14,286 nt of DNA. Source: an uncultured Bacteroidales bacterium. Lineage in GTDB: Bacteria; Bacteroidota; Bacteroidia; Bacteroidales; F082. Position 1 is the first letter of the stretch. Every line of letters starts with the position of its first letter. The stretch covers positions 1-14,286 of the forward strand of contig CALFIT010000281.1 in the NCBI GenBank assembly GCA_937877465.1, written 5' to 3'. This document shows, in pieces, positions 1 to 6,679 of the stretch. The position numbers and the translations under genes are program-made. Under the pieces are notes generated by a model, which saw only the letters and a list, made by a program, of their open reading frames with translations, was not told where the DNA came from and did no database searches.

Positions 1-1404
1 AACAATCAAAACGGTGTAAATCAAAATCTTGATGTCCAAAGCGAGGCTGACATTCTCGATGTAGAGCACATCGTATTTCAGGCGTTCCACCATCTCGTCC
101 ACATTCTCGGCATAGCCGTATTTCACCTCGCCCCAGCTGGTGATGCCGGGCTTCACCTTGAGCAGCAGGCGGTAATATGGAGCCTGTTCCATGATCTTGT
201 CGATGAAATATTGCCTTTCGGGACGATAGCCCACCAACGACATGTCGCCTTTCAGCACCGTCCAAAACTGCGGGATTTCGTCCAAGCGCACCTTGCGCAT
301 GAACTTGCCGAACTTGGTGATGCGCGGGTCGTCGTCGCTCGACAGCTGCGGCGTGCCACTCGACTCGGCATCGACCCTCATGCTGCGGAACTTGGCCATC
401 TTGAAGGGCTTGCCGCCTTTGCCGATGCGTTCTTGCACATAGAACACGGGGCCTTTGGAGGTCGACTTCACGATGATGGCGCAAACCAAGAACACGGGCG
501 AGAGGACGACAAGCGCCAAAGCCGAGGCTACGATGTCGAAAGCCCGCTTCACCACCCGCTGCCACACGGGCATCAGCTCGGGCGTGACCTGCACCAAGGG
601 CGCCTGCCAGATGGCCGACTGCTTGACCGTGCCGAAGACCAAGTCCTGCATGGCGGGGATGATTTTCACGTTGGCGTCGGTCGTGTCGACCACGGTGAGC
701 AGCACCTTCATCGTTTCCACCTCCGAACGCTCGATGGCGATGACGACCTCCTCCACGTCGTTTTCCTTCACGATGCGCTCGATGTCGCGGTAGGAGCCGA
801 GATGCGGCAGAAACTCGCCCAACTTGTACTCGCTCTTGTCGTACACGTTGAGGAACCCGATGACGCGCCGGCCCGAAGGCTTCACCTCCTCCTCGATCTC
901 CTTGAAGATGGCGCAGGCGTTGTCGTTGCTGCCCACAATCAAGGTGTTGAACCCGATTCTTTTGCTACGAATGCGCGAAATCACCGTGGTGGTGATGACG
1001 AGGCGTGGGATGTAGGTCAAGACGAACTGGAAGGTGAAAAGCGCGATAAACGACTGATAATAAGATTTATATGAAGTCACTTCATCGTCGAGGATGACCA
1101 CGAAGAACAGGATGACCACGCCCAACAGGGTGATGAAAAACGTCTGTCCCAACTCCTTGAGGCGCGATTTGTAATACACCTTTTCGTAGGCACCCGTTAT
1201 GGCATGGAGGATGATCCATCCTATCGGGATGAAGACGACCCCAATCCAGAAACTCTGCGTGGCAAACGAATGCGTGATGCGGTCCCAATAGTTGATGTAA
1301 AGGTCCTCGTGCGCCTTGCGGAAGAAGTAGAACAAGGTCCAGGCCAAAATGGACGCAATCCAATCGGCGAAGAGATAGATGTAAGCCAACTTTTTCTTGT
1401 TCAT
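1..1404 (-). CDS. Polyprenyl-phosphate sugar transferase (initiating glycosyltransferase), 3' end beyond window
   Basis: Likely transfers a sugar-1-phosphate from a nucleotide sugar to undecaprenyl phosphate at the inner membrane, the first step in making a surface polysaccharide or O-antigen unit. 468 codons are visible, so only a few C-terminal residues should be missing. The start MNKKKLAY gives a charged N-terminus before about four membrane helices (residues ~8-135). A CoA-binding-like Rossmann domain follows (GFNTLIVGSND near 150), then a further helix after KRAFD (286-290) and the bacterial sugar transferase domain. Catalytic landmarks are visible: VRLDEIPQFW with D375-E376, then KGDMSLVGYRPERQ and KPGITSWGEV. 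The usual GPRPE reads GYRPE here. It is the last visible gene of a leftward group, and its ATG overlaps the lipoprotein stop (ATGA), suggesting translational coupling. No frameshift was seen. The family (WbaP/WcaJ-like, membrane-spanning N-terminus) is secure; the sugar is not predictable. Confidence 0.93.
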   Translation of the reverse strand, partial: MNKKKLAYIYLFADWIASILAWTLFYFFRKAHEDLYINYWDRITHSFATQSFWIGVVFIPIGWIILHAITGAYEKVYYKSRLKELGQTFFITLLGVVILFFVVILDDEVTSYKSYYQSFIALFTFQFVLTYIPRLVITTTVISRIRSKRIGFNTLIVGSNDNACAIFKEIEEEVKPSGRRVIGFLNVYDKSEYKLGEFLPHLGSYRDIERIVKENDVEEVVIAIERSEVETMKVLLTVVDTTDANVKIIPAMQDLVFGTVKQSAIWQAPLVQVTPELMPVWQRVVKRAFDIVASALALVVLSPVFLVCAIIVKSTSKGPVFYVQERIGKGGKPFKMAKFRSMRVDAESSGTPQLSSDDDPRITKFGKFMRKVRLDEIPQFWTVLKGDMSLVGYRPERQYFIDKIMEQAPYYRLLLKVKPGITSWGEVKYGYAENVDEMVERLKYDVLYIENVSLALDIKILIYTVLIV

Positions 1405-2366
1405 AGCTTGCGGTAGAGCAGTTTCAGGTTGTCGAAATAGTAATAGCGGCGCTCGCTGATGGGGTGATACACATTGCCATAGAGCACGTCGTAGTCGGTG
1501 GTCAGGTCGGAGGTGAAATAGACCTTGAAGGCCGAGGCCGACGTGTGGTTGTTCATCGTAGGCCCGATGTTGATGTAGATCTTGTTCCAGCGTTGCGGCT
1601 TGTCGTGTTCCTTGTCGGTAGGCGTCACCTTCACCAAGGGCCACTGCGTGATTTTGTAGTCCTCATAATACTGCACGCCCACAAAGAAGGTGTCGTTGCA
1701 GTTGTAGTCCATTTCGAGCAGGCAATACACGCCGCCCATATTCTGATACACAGAGTCGAACTCGTTGGCGGTGACAATGGTGAAGTCCAACGAGTCGGGC
1801 GGCAGCTCCACCTTGCCCGAAAAGAACGAATTGACGGAAGTCCAGGCTTCGTCGCCGCTGATGCGGACGATGCCGGTGTCGCTGGTCGAGGCCGGCAGCA
1901 GGGTGTTGGCGTTCTCGAAGTCCTCCATCCAGGCCACGGTGGTGCCCTCGTCGTGGGTGTAATAGCTGAGCACGGGGCTGAGGTTGACGATGCTGTCTTC
2001 CACGAGGTTCAGGTTCTGGTAGACCAAAGGCTTGTAGAAAGGGTAAGGCGCAGGCGTGGCCGAGATGCCGTTGGTATAGATGCCGCCGTAGATGGCCACC
2101 TTGTGCTGGCCTTTTTTCAGGACCGGGAAGGTGGACGGCAGCTCGAAGCACCCAAGGATTTGGTCGTCGACATACACCCATGCATCGGGGATTTTCGACG
2201 TGGCGGCGCCATACACCGAATAGTCGGTCAGCGGATCGAGCGTGATGGCGTCGATATGGATATAGGAGGGCACGGTCTGCGAGCTTTCAAACTTCTTGCA
2301 CGACGAAAACGCGCACATGAGCGACAAGAGGCCCAACATGACGGACAAGGTAGCTTTTCTTGACAT
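1401..2366 (-). CDS. Exported lipoprotein of unknown function, coupled to the sugar transferase
   Basis: I do not recognise a characterised family. The chosen start gives 321 residues with a clear lipoprotein signal: MSRK, a hydrophobic run, then FSSC with C23 as the lipidated residue and KK at +1/+2. An in-frame ATG 18 codons upstream (2420) would add a polar stretch that spoils the signal peptide. Residues ~33-130 look like a compact beta-rich domain (YVDDQILGCFELP, GQHKVAIYGGIYTNG, YPFYKP). The C-terminal ~180 residues are rich in aromatic and beta-forming residues, ending near YYYFDNLKLLYRK; this resembles jelly-roll/lectin-like sheets, which is my inference only. It lies between a nucleotide-sugar-type oxidoreductase and an initiating sugar transferase, so a role in surface glycan handling is plausible but unproven. 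The 60-base gap upstream has no convincing promoter, so it is probably cotranscribed from the oxidoreductase promoter. Confidence 0.85.
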   Translation of the reverse strand: MSRKATLSVMLGLLSLMCAFSSCKKFESSQTVPSYIHIDAITLDPLTDYSVYGAATSKIPDAWVYVDDQILGCFELPSTFPVLKKGQHKVAIYGGIYTNGISATPAPYPFYKPLVYQNLNLVEDSIVNLSPVLSYYTHDEGTTVAWMEDFENANTLLPASTSDTGIVRISGDEAWTSVNSFFSGKVELPPDSLDFTIVTANEFDSVYQNMGGVYCLLEMDYNCNDTFFVGVQYYEDYKITQWPLVKVTPTDKEHDKPQRWNKIYINIGPTMNNHTSASAFKVYFTSDLTTDYDVLYGNVYHPISERRYYYFDNLKLLYRKL

Positions 2367-2426
2367 AGTGATTGATTTGTTATTAAGGTAACGGCGTGAG
2401 GATAGGTTTATTGTAGGCATCAGACT

Positions 2427-3413
2427 TTATTTCTTCACTCGGGCTGCCGACTCGTCGACGGCGGCGAGGATGCGGTAGGCCAACTTGAGCACGTTGATGC
2501 CGTCGTCGATGCTGACCGTAGGCGTGGTGTTGTGGATGATGGCGTCGTAGAAGCTCTCCAATTCGGTCTTGATGGCGTTGATGGGATGGATTTCGGGCCG
2601 CTCGAAGGTGATTTGCTTTTCGGTGCCGTCGCCCAAGGTGAGCGTCGCGGAGAGCGGATTGGTGTCGTCCACCTCGTCGTTGATGCGGATGATCTCGGCC
2701 ACCTTATCCAAGAAGTCGACGGAGATGTAGGCCCCTTTCTGGAAGATGCGCGTCTTGCGCATGTATTTCAGGGAGAGGCGCGAAGCCGTGAGGTTGGCCA
2801 CCGTGCCGTTCTCGAACTCGATGCGCACGTTGGTGATGTCGGGCGTGGGGCTGACGATGCCAACGCCGCTCGCGCTGACATGGTTGACGCGCGACTTGAC
2901 GATGGTCAACAGGATGTCGAGGTCGTGGACCATGAGGTCGAGGACGACGGGCACATCCGTGCCGCGCGGGTTGAACTGCGCCAAGCGGTGCGCCTCGATA
3001 AACAGCGGCTCGGTGATGAAAGGCTCAGCCGCGATGAAGGCCGGATTGAAGCGTTCGACATGGCCTACCTGCACCTTCACGCCTGCTTCGTCGGCCAACT
3101 TCTTCAAGGCGTTGGCTTCGTCGGGCGTGGCCACGATGGGTTTCTCGATGAAGACGTGCTTGCGCTTCTGCAAGGCTTTGGAGGCACACTCGAAATGGCG
3201 TATCGTAGGGGTGACGATATCCACCACATCGACAGCGTCGATGAGTGCATCAATAGAACTGAAACTTCTGATTTTCAGCTCGTTCTCCACCTGTTCGGCA
3301 GTATCCTTGGCTGGGTCGTAGAAGCCCACCAAGTCGTAATCGGCGATTTGCTTGATGCAGTTGATATGGATTTTGCCGAGATGTCCGGCACCTAAGACTC
3401 CTATTTTCAGCAT
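2427..3413 (-). CDS. Gfo/Idh/MocA family NAD(P)-dependent oxidoreductase
   Basis: Predicted cytosolic oxidoreductase of 328 residues. The N-terminal Rossmann fold carries G8-A-G10-H-L-G13 directly after the first strand (MLKIGVLGAG), and the family's catalytic-lysine motif EKPI lies at 90-93. GHVERFNPAF (117-126) and DLMVHDLDIL (159-168) are typical of members acting on nucleotide sugars, such as UDP-GlcNAc 3-dehydrogenase (GnnA)-like enzymes. The position upstream of a lipoprotein and a sugar transferase fits a nucleotide-sugar role, but the substrate cannot be assigned from sequence. The start is well supported: ATG begins the Rossmann strand and a perfect Bacteroidetes -7 element lies 16 bases upstream. 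Transcribed divergently from pcm. The next gene starts 60 bases after its stop. Confidence 0.92.
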   Translation of the reverse strand: MLKIGVLGAGHLGKIHINCIKQIADYDLVGFYDPAKDTAEQVENELKIRSFSSIDALIDAVDVVDIVTPTIRHFECASKALQKRKHVFIEKPIVATPDEANALKKLADEAGVKVQVGHVERFNPAFIAAEPFITEPLFIEAHRLAQFNPRGTDVPVVLDLMVHDLDILLTIVKSRVNHVSASGVGIVSPTPDITNVRIEFENGTVANLTASRLSLKYMRKTRIFQKGAYISVDFLDKVAEIIRINDEVDDTNPLSATLTLGDGTEKQITFERPEIHPINAIKTELESFYDAIIHNTTPTVSIDDGINVLKLAYRILAAVDESAARVKK

Positions 3414-3428
3414 ATTTCAAAATTTTCG

Positions 3429-3436
3429 CAAAAATA
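3429..3436 (-). promoter_or_regulatory. Probable -7 promoter element of the oxidoreductase gene
   Basis: On the minus strand the sequence is TATTTTTG, an exact match to the Bacteroidetes primary sigma factor -7 consensus TANNTTTG. It ends 15 bases before the oxidoreductase ATG, so the transcript leader would be very short. I see no good TTTG -33 box at 19-21 bases, so the call rests on the -7 match and the divergent layout. Confidence 0.5.
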
Positions 3437-3447
3437 GTGTTTTTCTC

Positions 3448-3480
3448 TTTGCGAAGCGTCGGTTTTTTGCCGTAATTTCG
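3448..3480 (+). promoter_or_regulatory. Probable promoter of pcm (TTTG ... TAATTTCG)
   Basis: A TTTG at 3448-3451 is followed after 21 bases by TAATTTCG at 3473-3480, one base from the Bacteroidetes -7 consensus TANNTTTG. The spacing is close to the family norm. A start site a few bases downstream would lie close to 3485, about 25 bases before the pcm ATG. The 97-base region between the divergent genes contains nothing else I can name apart from the short upstream reading frame listed separately. Confidence 0.5.
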
Positions 3481-3484
3481 CGGC

Positions 3485-3514
3485 ATGAACTCCAACCGTC
3501 ATTGCGAAGTATGA
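3485..3514 (+). other. Possible 9-codon upstream reading frame overlapping the pcm start
   Basis: ATG at 3485 opens a 9-codon frame reading MNSNRHCEV, whose TGA (3512-3514) overlaps the pcm ATG (3511-3513) as ATGA. It lies at about the expected transcript 5' end, so it would be leaderless or nearly so. It could couple translation into pcm or be chance; no family is known to me. Confidence 0.25.
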
Positions 3515-4170
3515 AGCAAGAAGACAGCTATCGTCACAAAGGCCTGCGCAAGCAGCTCGTCGACCAGTTGCGCACCAAGGGCATCACCGACGAGGCCGTG
3601 CTTGCGGCCATCAACGAGGTGCCGCGCCATGTGTTCCTCGACTCCTCCTTTGTCGAACTCGCCTATCAGGACATGGCCTTCCCCATCGGCTCGGGGCAGA
3701 CCATCTCACAGCCCTCCACCGTGGCTTTCCAGAGCCAGCTCTTGCAAGTCGAAAGCGGCATGAAGGTGCTCGAAATCGGGACGGGTTCGGGCTATCAGGC
3801 CTGCGTGTTGGCCGCCATGGGTGCCAAGGTGTTCAGCATCGAGCGGCAGCGCAACCTCTATTTCAAGACCAAGGAGATTCTCGAACAACTCCCTTTCCGC
3901 GTCAAGACTTTCCTCGGCGACGGCTACGAGGGCTTGCCCACCTACCAGCCTTTCGACCGTGTCATCATTACGGCAGGCGCACCGAGCGTCCCCGAAAAGC
4001 TCGTGGAACAGATGAAAGCCCATGCGGTCATGGTCATCCCTATGGACAACGCCGATGGCGAAGGACAGACGATGCTGAGAATCACGAAGATGGAAGACGG
4101 CACGCTGAAGGAAGAGGCTTTTGGCGACTTCAAGTTTGTGCCGATGCTGAAAGAGATCGGGAACGACTGA
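3511..4170 (+). CDS. pcm: Protein-L-isoaspartate O-methyltransferase
   Basis: Cytosolic repair enzyme that methylates L-isoaspartyl residues of damaged proteins using S-adenosylmethionine. The product is 219 residues, the family's usual size. QTISQP (63-68) is the substrate-side motif, and SAM motif I, VLEIGTGSGYQA, spans 86-97, followed by the acidic E111 after the second strand (VFSIER). The later conserved stretch FDRVIITAGAP (148-158) is also present. The frame stays open far upstream, but the ATG at 3511 gives the normal N-terminus (MKQEDSYRHKGLRKQL), while the upstream extension would run through the promoter. The gene stands alone on the plus strand, divergent from the oxidoreductase and convergent with the yjgR-like gene, with stop codons only 2 bases apart. 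Confidence 0.95.
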   Translation: MKQEDSYRHKGLRKQLVDQLRTKGITDEAVLAAINEVPRHVFLDSSFVELAYQDMAFPIGSGQTISQPSTVAFQSQLLQVESGMKVLEIGTGSGYQACVLAAMGAKVFSIERQRNLYFKTKEILEQLPFRVKTFLGDGYEGLPTYQPFDRVIITAGAPSVPEKLVEQMKAHAVMVIPMDNADGEGQTMLRITKMEDGTLKEEAFGDFKFVPMLKEIGND

Positions 4171-4172
4171 GC

Positions 4173-5906
4173 CTATTTCAGGATGCTCTTCAGTATTTCC
4201 TGTGTCACTTTGCGTGTGGCGGTATTCACTGCGGTTTGACCGGCTTTTTTGGCGGCCTTTTTCACCGTTGAGCTGGTGCTTTTGGTTGCGGAAGACTTTT
4301 TGGTGGTCGATTTTTTCGTCGACGAGCTGGTTTTCTTTGTTGAGGCTTTCGTCGTGCCGCCCAAGACGCTCTTGCCGATTTGCGTACCGATGCTACGGGC
4401 GAAGCTCGATGCCGCCGCGCCTATCATCGTGCCGAGGATGCCACGTTTGATGGATTTCGAGGTCTTCTCTTTCTTCGCCTTCTCCTTGGCGGCCTTGGCT
4501 TCTTCTTTTTCCTTCTCTTTGGCGGCTTTTTGGGCTTCGGCGGCTTCCAACTCCTGTTGTTTGGTTTCTTCCAATTGCTGGTTCACTTCAGTCAGCACCT
4601 CGTAGGCACTCTCGCGGTCGACGAAATTCTCGTATTCCTTGATGTTGTCGGGGGCGGCGGCGTTGATATCCAAACGCTGTCCGGCAGTGATGGCTCCTAT
4701 TTGGCTCAGCGGAAAGAGAATTTTGGCGCGTTCAACAATCGAGGGCGAGCCTTTCGCATCGAGGAAAGAGACCAAGGCTTCGCCTGTTCCGAGGTCCATG
4801 ATGGCTTCTTCGGTCTTGAAGTCAGGATTGGCGCGAAATGTTTGTGCAGCAGCGCGGACGGCTTTCTGGTCTTGTGGTGTAAAGGCACGGAGGGCATGTT
4901 GCACACGGTTGCCCAATTGGGCCAAGATGTTGGCAGGCACATCGCTCGGTACCTGGGTGATGAAATAGATGCCCACGCCTTTGGAACGGATGAGCCTAAT
5001 GACTTGTTCTATCTTGTCGATCAAGGCTTTTGAGGTGCCTTCGAAAAGCATGTGGGCTTCGTCGAAGAAGAACACGAGCTTGGGCAAGTCCATATCGCCG
5101 ACCTCGGGCAAACGGCTGTAGATTTCGGTCATCAGCCACAGCAAGAAGGTGGAGTACAGCTTCGGGTTGAGCATCAGGCGATCGGCAGCGAGCACGTTCA
5201 TCACGCCTTTCCCGTTCTCAACGGCAAAGAGGTCTTCGATATTAAAGGCAGGCTCGCCAAAAAACTTTTCGCCTCCCTCCGACTCGAGTTGCAGGATAGC
5301 GCGTTGGATGGCTCCGATGCTGGCCGGAGCGATGTTGCCATATTCCGTGGTGAACTTGGCCGCATTTTTGCCCACGAAATCGAGCATGAGGCGCAGGTCT
5401 TTCAAGTCGATGAGCAAGAGGTTGTTGTCGTCGGCAATGCGAAACACGGCGTTGAGCACCCCTGCTTGGGTTTCGTTGAGCTGCATGAGTCGGGCCAGGA
5501 GCTGCGGACCCATCATGGAGATGGTGGCACGCATGGGATAGCCCTGCTCGCCAAACACGTCGAAAAAGCGCGTCGGGCAGCCGCTGAAGCGTTGAGGGTT
5601 GAAAGTTGAGCGTTGAGAGTTGGCTTCCTCCGCGTTTTCAACAGGGAAGAACTCCGGAAGGCGTTTCTCGATGAAGCTGCTCATCTGTCCCGCCTGGCTG
5701 ATGCCGGAGAGGTCGCCTTTCATGTCGGCCATGAAGCAAGGCACGCCCGCCTGACTGAAGGACTCGGCTAACACTTGCAGGGTCACGGTCTTGCCGGTGC
5801 CCGTGGCGCCCGCTATCAGGCCGTGGCGGTTGGCCATCTTGCCCACCATGTTGATGGGGCCGTTGTCGCAATGCGCGATGTAGAGTTGGTTGTCGTCGGT
5901 GTACAT
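4173..5906 (-). CDS. HerA/FtsK-type ATPase of the YjgR (DUF853) family
   Basis: Predicted P-loop ATPase of the HerA helicase-like group; E. coli YjgR is the best-known relative and its cellular role is not established. 577 residues. Walker A is GATGTGKT (33-40), Walker B LVFFFDEAH (277-285), and the family blocks KIEQVIRLIRSKGVG (298-312), LGNRVQHALRAFTPQDQKAV (331-350) and LGTGEALVSFLDAKGSPS (372-389) match YjgR closely from memory. Past about 440 the C-terminus is unusual in composition: a Glu/Lys/Ala coiled-coil-like stretch (~441-485), a glycine-rich hydrophobic segment (~488-516) and a Ser/Thr/Lys-rich tail (~517-552). Residues ~96-106 are encoded by tandem heptanucleotide repeats, an in-frame addition in a loop between Walker A and the DVFGE motif. 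It is the last gene of the leftward series, separated from trmB by a repeat spacer, and converges on pcm. Confidence 0.92.
   Translation of the reverse strand: MYTDDNQLYIAHCDNGPINMVGKMANRHGLIAGATGTGKTVTLQVLAESFSQAGVPCFMADMKGDLSGISQAGQMSSFIEKRLPEFFPVENAEEANSQRSTFNPQRFSGCPTRFFDVFGEQGYPMRATISMMGPQLLARLMQLNETQAGVLNAVFRIADDNNLLLIDLKDLRLMLDFVGKNAAKFTTEYGNIAPASIGAIQRAILQLESEGGEKFFGEPAFNIEDLFAVENGKGVMNVLAADRLMLNPKLYSTFLLWLMTEIYSRLPEVGDMDLPKLVFFFDEAHMLFEGTSKALIDKIEQVIRLIRSKGVGIYFITQVPSDVPANILAQLGNRVQHALRAFTPQDQKAVRAAAQTFRANPDFKTEEAIMDLGTGEALVSFLDAKGSPSIVERAKILFPLSQIGAITAGQRLDINAAAPDNIKEYENFVDRESAYEVLTEVNQQLEETKQQELEAAEAQKAAKEKEKEEAKAAKEKAKKEKTSKSIKRGILGTMIGAAASSFARSIGTQIGKSVLGGTTKASTKKTSSSTKKSTTKKSSATKSTSSTVKKAAKKAGQTAVNTATRKVTQEILKSILK
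5591..5622. repeat. Heptanucleotide tandem repeat inside the yjgR-like coding sequence
   Basis: Four consecutive 7-base units on the plus strand: GTTGAGG, GTTGAAA, GTTGAGC, GTTGAGA (5591-5618), followed by a partial GTTG. The shared core is GTTGA. They encode residues ~96-106 of the ATPase (SQRSTFNPQR region) on the minus strand. Because 7 is not a multiple of 3, each unit is read in a different frame, and no stop arises. The same 7-base periodicity appears in the spacer just upstream of this gene. Confidence 0.85.
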
Positions 5907-5914
5907 ATTCGTAG

Positions 5915-5999
5915 GATTTAAGATTCAAGATTTAAAATTTAAAATTCAAAGATTCCGCATTCCGCATTCATCATTCCGCATTCATCATTCCGCATTTAT
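5915..5999. repeat. Heptanucleotide repeat array filling the trmB-yjgR spacer
   Basis: Twelve 7-base units of the form xATTyxx on the plus strand. The first block (5915-5949) is GATTTAA, GATTCAA, GATTTAA, AATTTAA, AATTCAA. After one extra base come GATTCCG, CATTCCG, CATTCAT, CATTCCG, CATTCAT, CATTCCG, CATTTAT (5951-5999). The array occupies nearly all of the 78-base spacer, begins 9 bases upstream of the yjgR-like ATG and runs into the end of trmB, supplying its stop codon. No ordinary promoter or terminator is visible here, so any signal for yjgR expression must lie in the array or further upstream. Confidence 0.9.
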
Positions 6000-6671
6000 T
6001 CTAAACCGTAAGTATTTGATGCTCAGTCCTTGGTCGAGCCACATTTGTTCGTAGAAGGTGCGGATGGTCTTCACTTCGAGTTCGTCTTGGTTGGCATAAA
6101 GGTCATCGGTGGCATAGAGCAACGGAAGTCCTTGTTTTTCAATCACATCGTGTAGGGTAAACTCATACATGATGGGGCTGTCGGTCTTGAGGTTGAGGAT
6201 GCCGTCGGGGCGGACGATCTTGCGGTAGCGGTCGAGGAATTCGGGCGAAGTGAGGCGGTGCCGCGCATTGCGCACGCCCTCGCCCGGGTGCGGGTCGGGG
6301 AAGGTGACCCAAATCTCAGCCACTTCGTCCTTGGCGAAAAAGTGCTCGATCTGGTCGATGCGTGTACGGAGGAAAGCCACATTCTTCAAGCCTTCCTCGT
6401 TGCTCTGTTTCAGGCCGCGCCAGATACGCGCACCCTTGATGTCGACACCTATATAATTAATGTCGCTGTGCGCTCGCGCCAAGCCGACGGTGTATTCGCC
6501 CTTGCCACAGCCCAACTCCAGCACAATCGGGTTGCCGTTGTGGAAAAAGTCCTCGTGCCACCTGCCTTGCAGCGGGAAGCCCTCGCCTATGATGCGTTCA
6601 TAACTGTATTCGAACAAGTTAGGGAAGGTCTTGTTCTCGGCAAAGCGTTCTAGTTTGTTTTTCTTCGACAT
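5985..6671 (-). CDS. trmB: tRNA (guanine-46-N7)-methyltransferase
   Basis: Makes m7G at position 46 in the variable loop of tRNAs, using SAM. 228 residues from the ATG at 6671, which starts MSKKNKLERFAENKTFPNLFE, the usual Bacteroidetes N-terminus; the frame is open for 37 more codons, but those lie within the upstream gene. SAM motif LELGCGKGEY (51-60), the second acidic strand YIGVDIKG (73-80), and the family signature TFPDPHP (123-129) followed by RLTSPEFLDRY (139-149) are present. The C-terminal end KYLRFRINAE is followed by a TGA that lies inside the heptanucleotide array, so the last residues and stop may be recent replacements. It begins 8 bases after the HU/SPOR gene stop, indicating one transcript. 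Confidence 0.95.
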   Translation of the reverse strand: MSKKNKLERFAENKTFPNLFEYSYERIIGEGFPLQGRWHEDFFHNGNPIVLELGCGKGEYTVGLARAHSDINYIGVDIKGARIWRGLKQSNEEGLKNVAFLRTRIDQIEHFFAKDEVAEIWVTFPDPHPGEGVRNARHRLTSPEFLDRYRKIVRPDGILNLKTDSPIMYEFTLHDVIEKQGLPLLYATDDLYANQDELEVKTIRTFYEQMWLDQGLSIKYLRFRINAE

Positions 6672-6679
6672 GGTTCCAA

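Noticed and set aside
1464..2363. Long open frame on the plus strand, opposite the lipoprotein gene
   Set aside because: Its product is rich in Val, His, Arg and Gly with no recognisable motif, as expected of the strand opposite GC-rich codons. The minus-strand lipoprotein has a signal peptide and normal composition.
2367..2420. Earlier in-frame ATG for the lipoprotein
   Set aside because: It adds 18 mainly polar residues before the signal peptide and would spoil lipoprotein export.
2532..3395. Long plus-strand frame opposite the oxidoreductase
   Set aside because: Shadow of a clear Gfo/Idh/MocA gene; composition is Asp/Val/His-rich with no domain.
3352..3510. Upstream extension of pcm to an earlier ATG
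   Set aside because: It would overlap the divergent gene and run through the promoter region; the family N-terminus fits the ATG at 3511.
5915..5999. CRISPR array or phage attachment site
   Set aside because: Units are 7 bases with no spacers and there are no cas genes; no integrase or tRNA is nearby.
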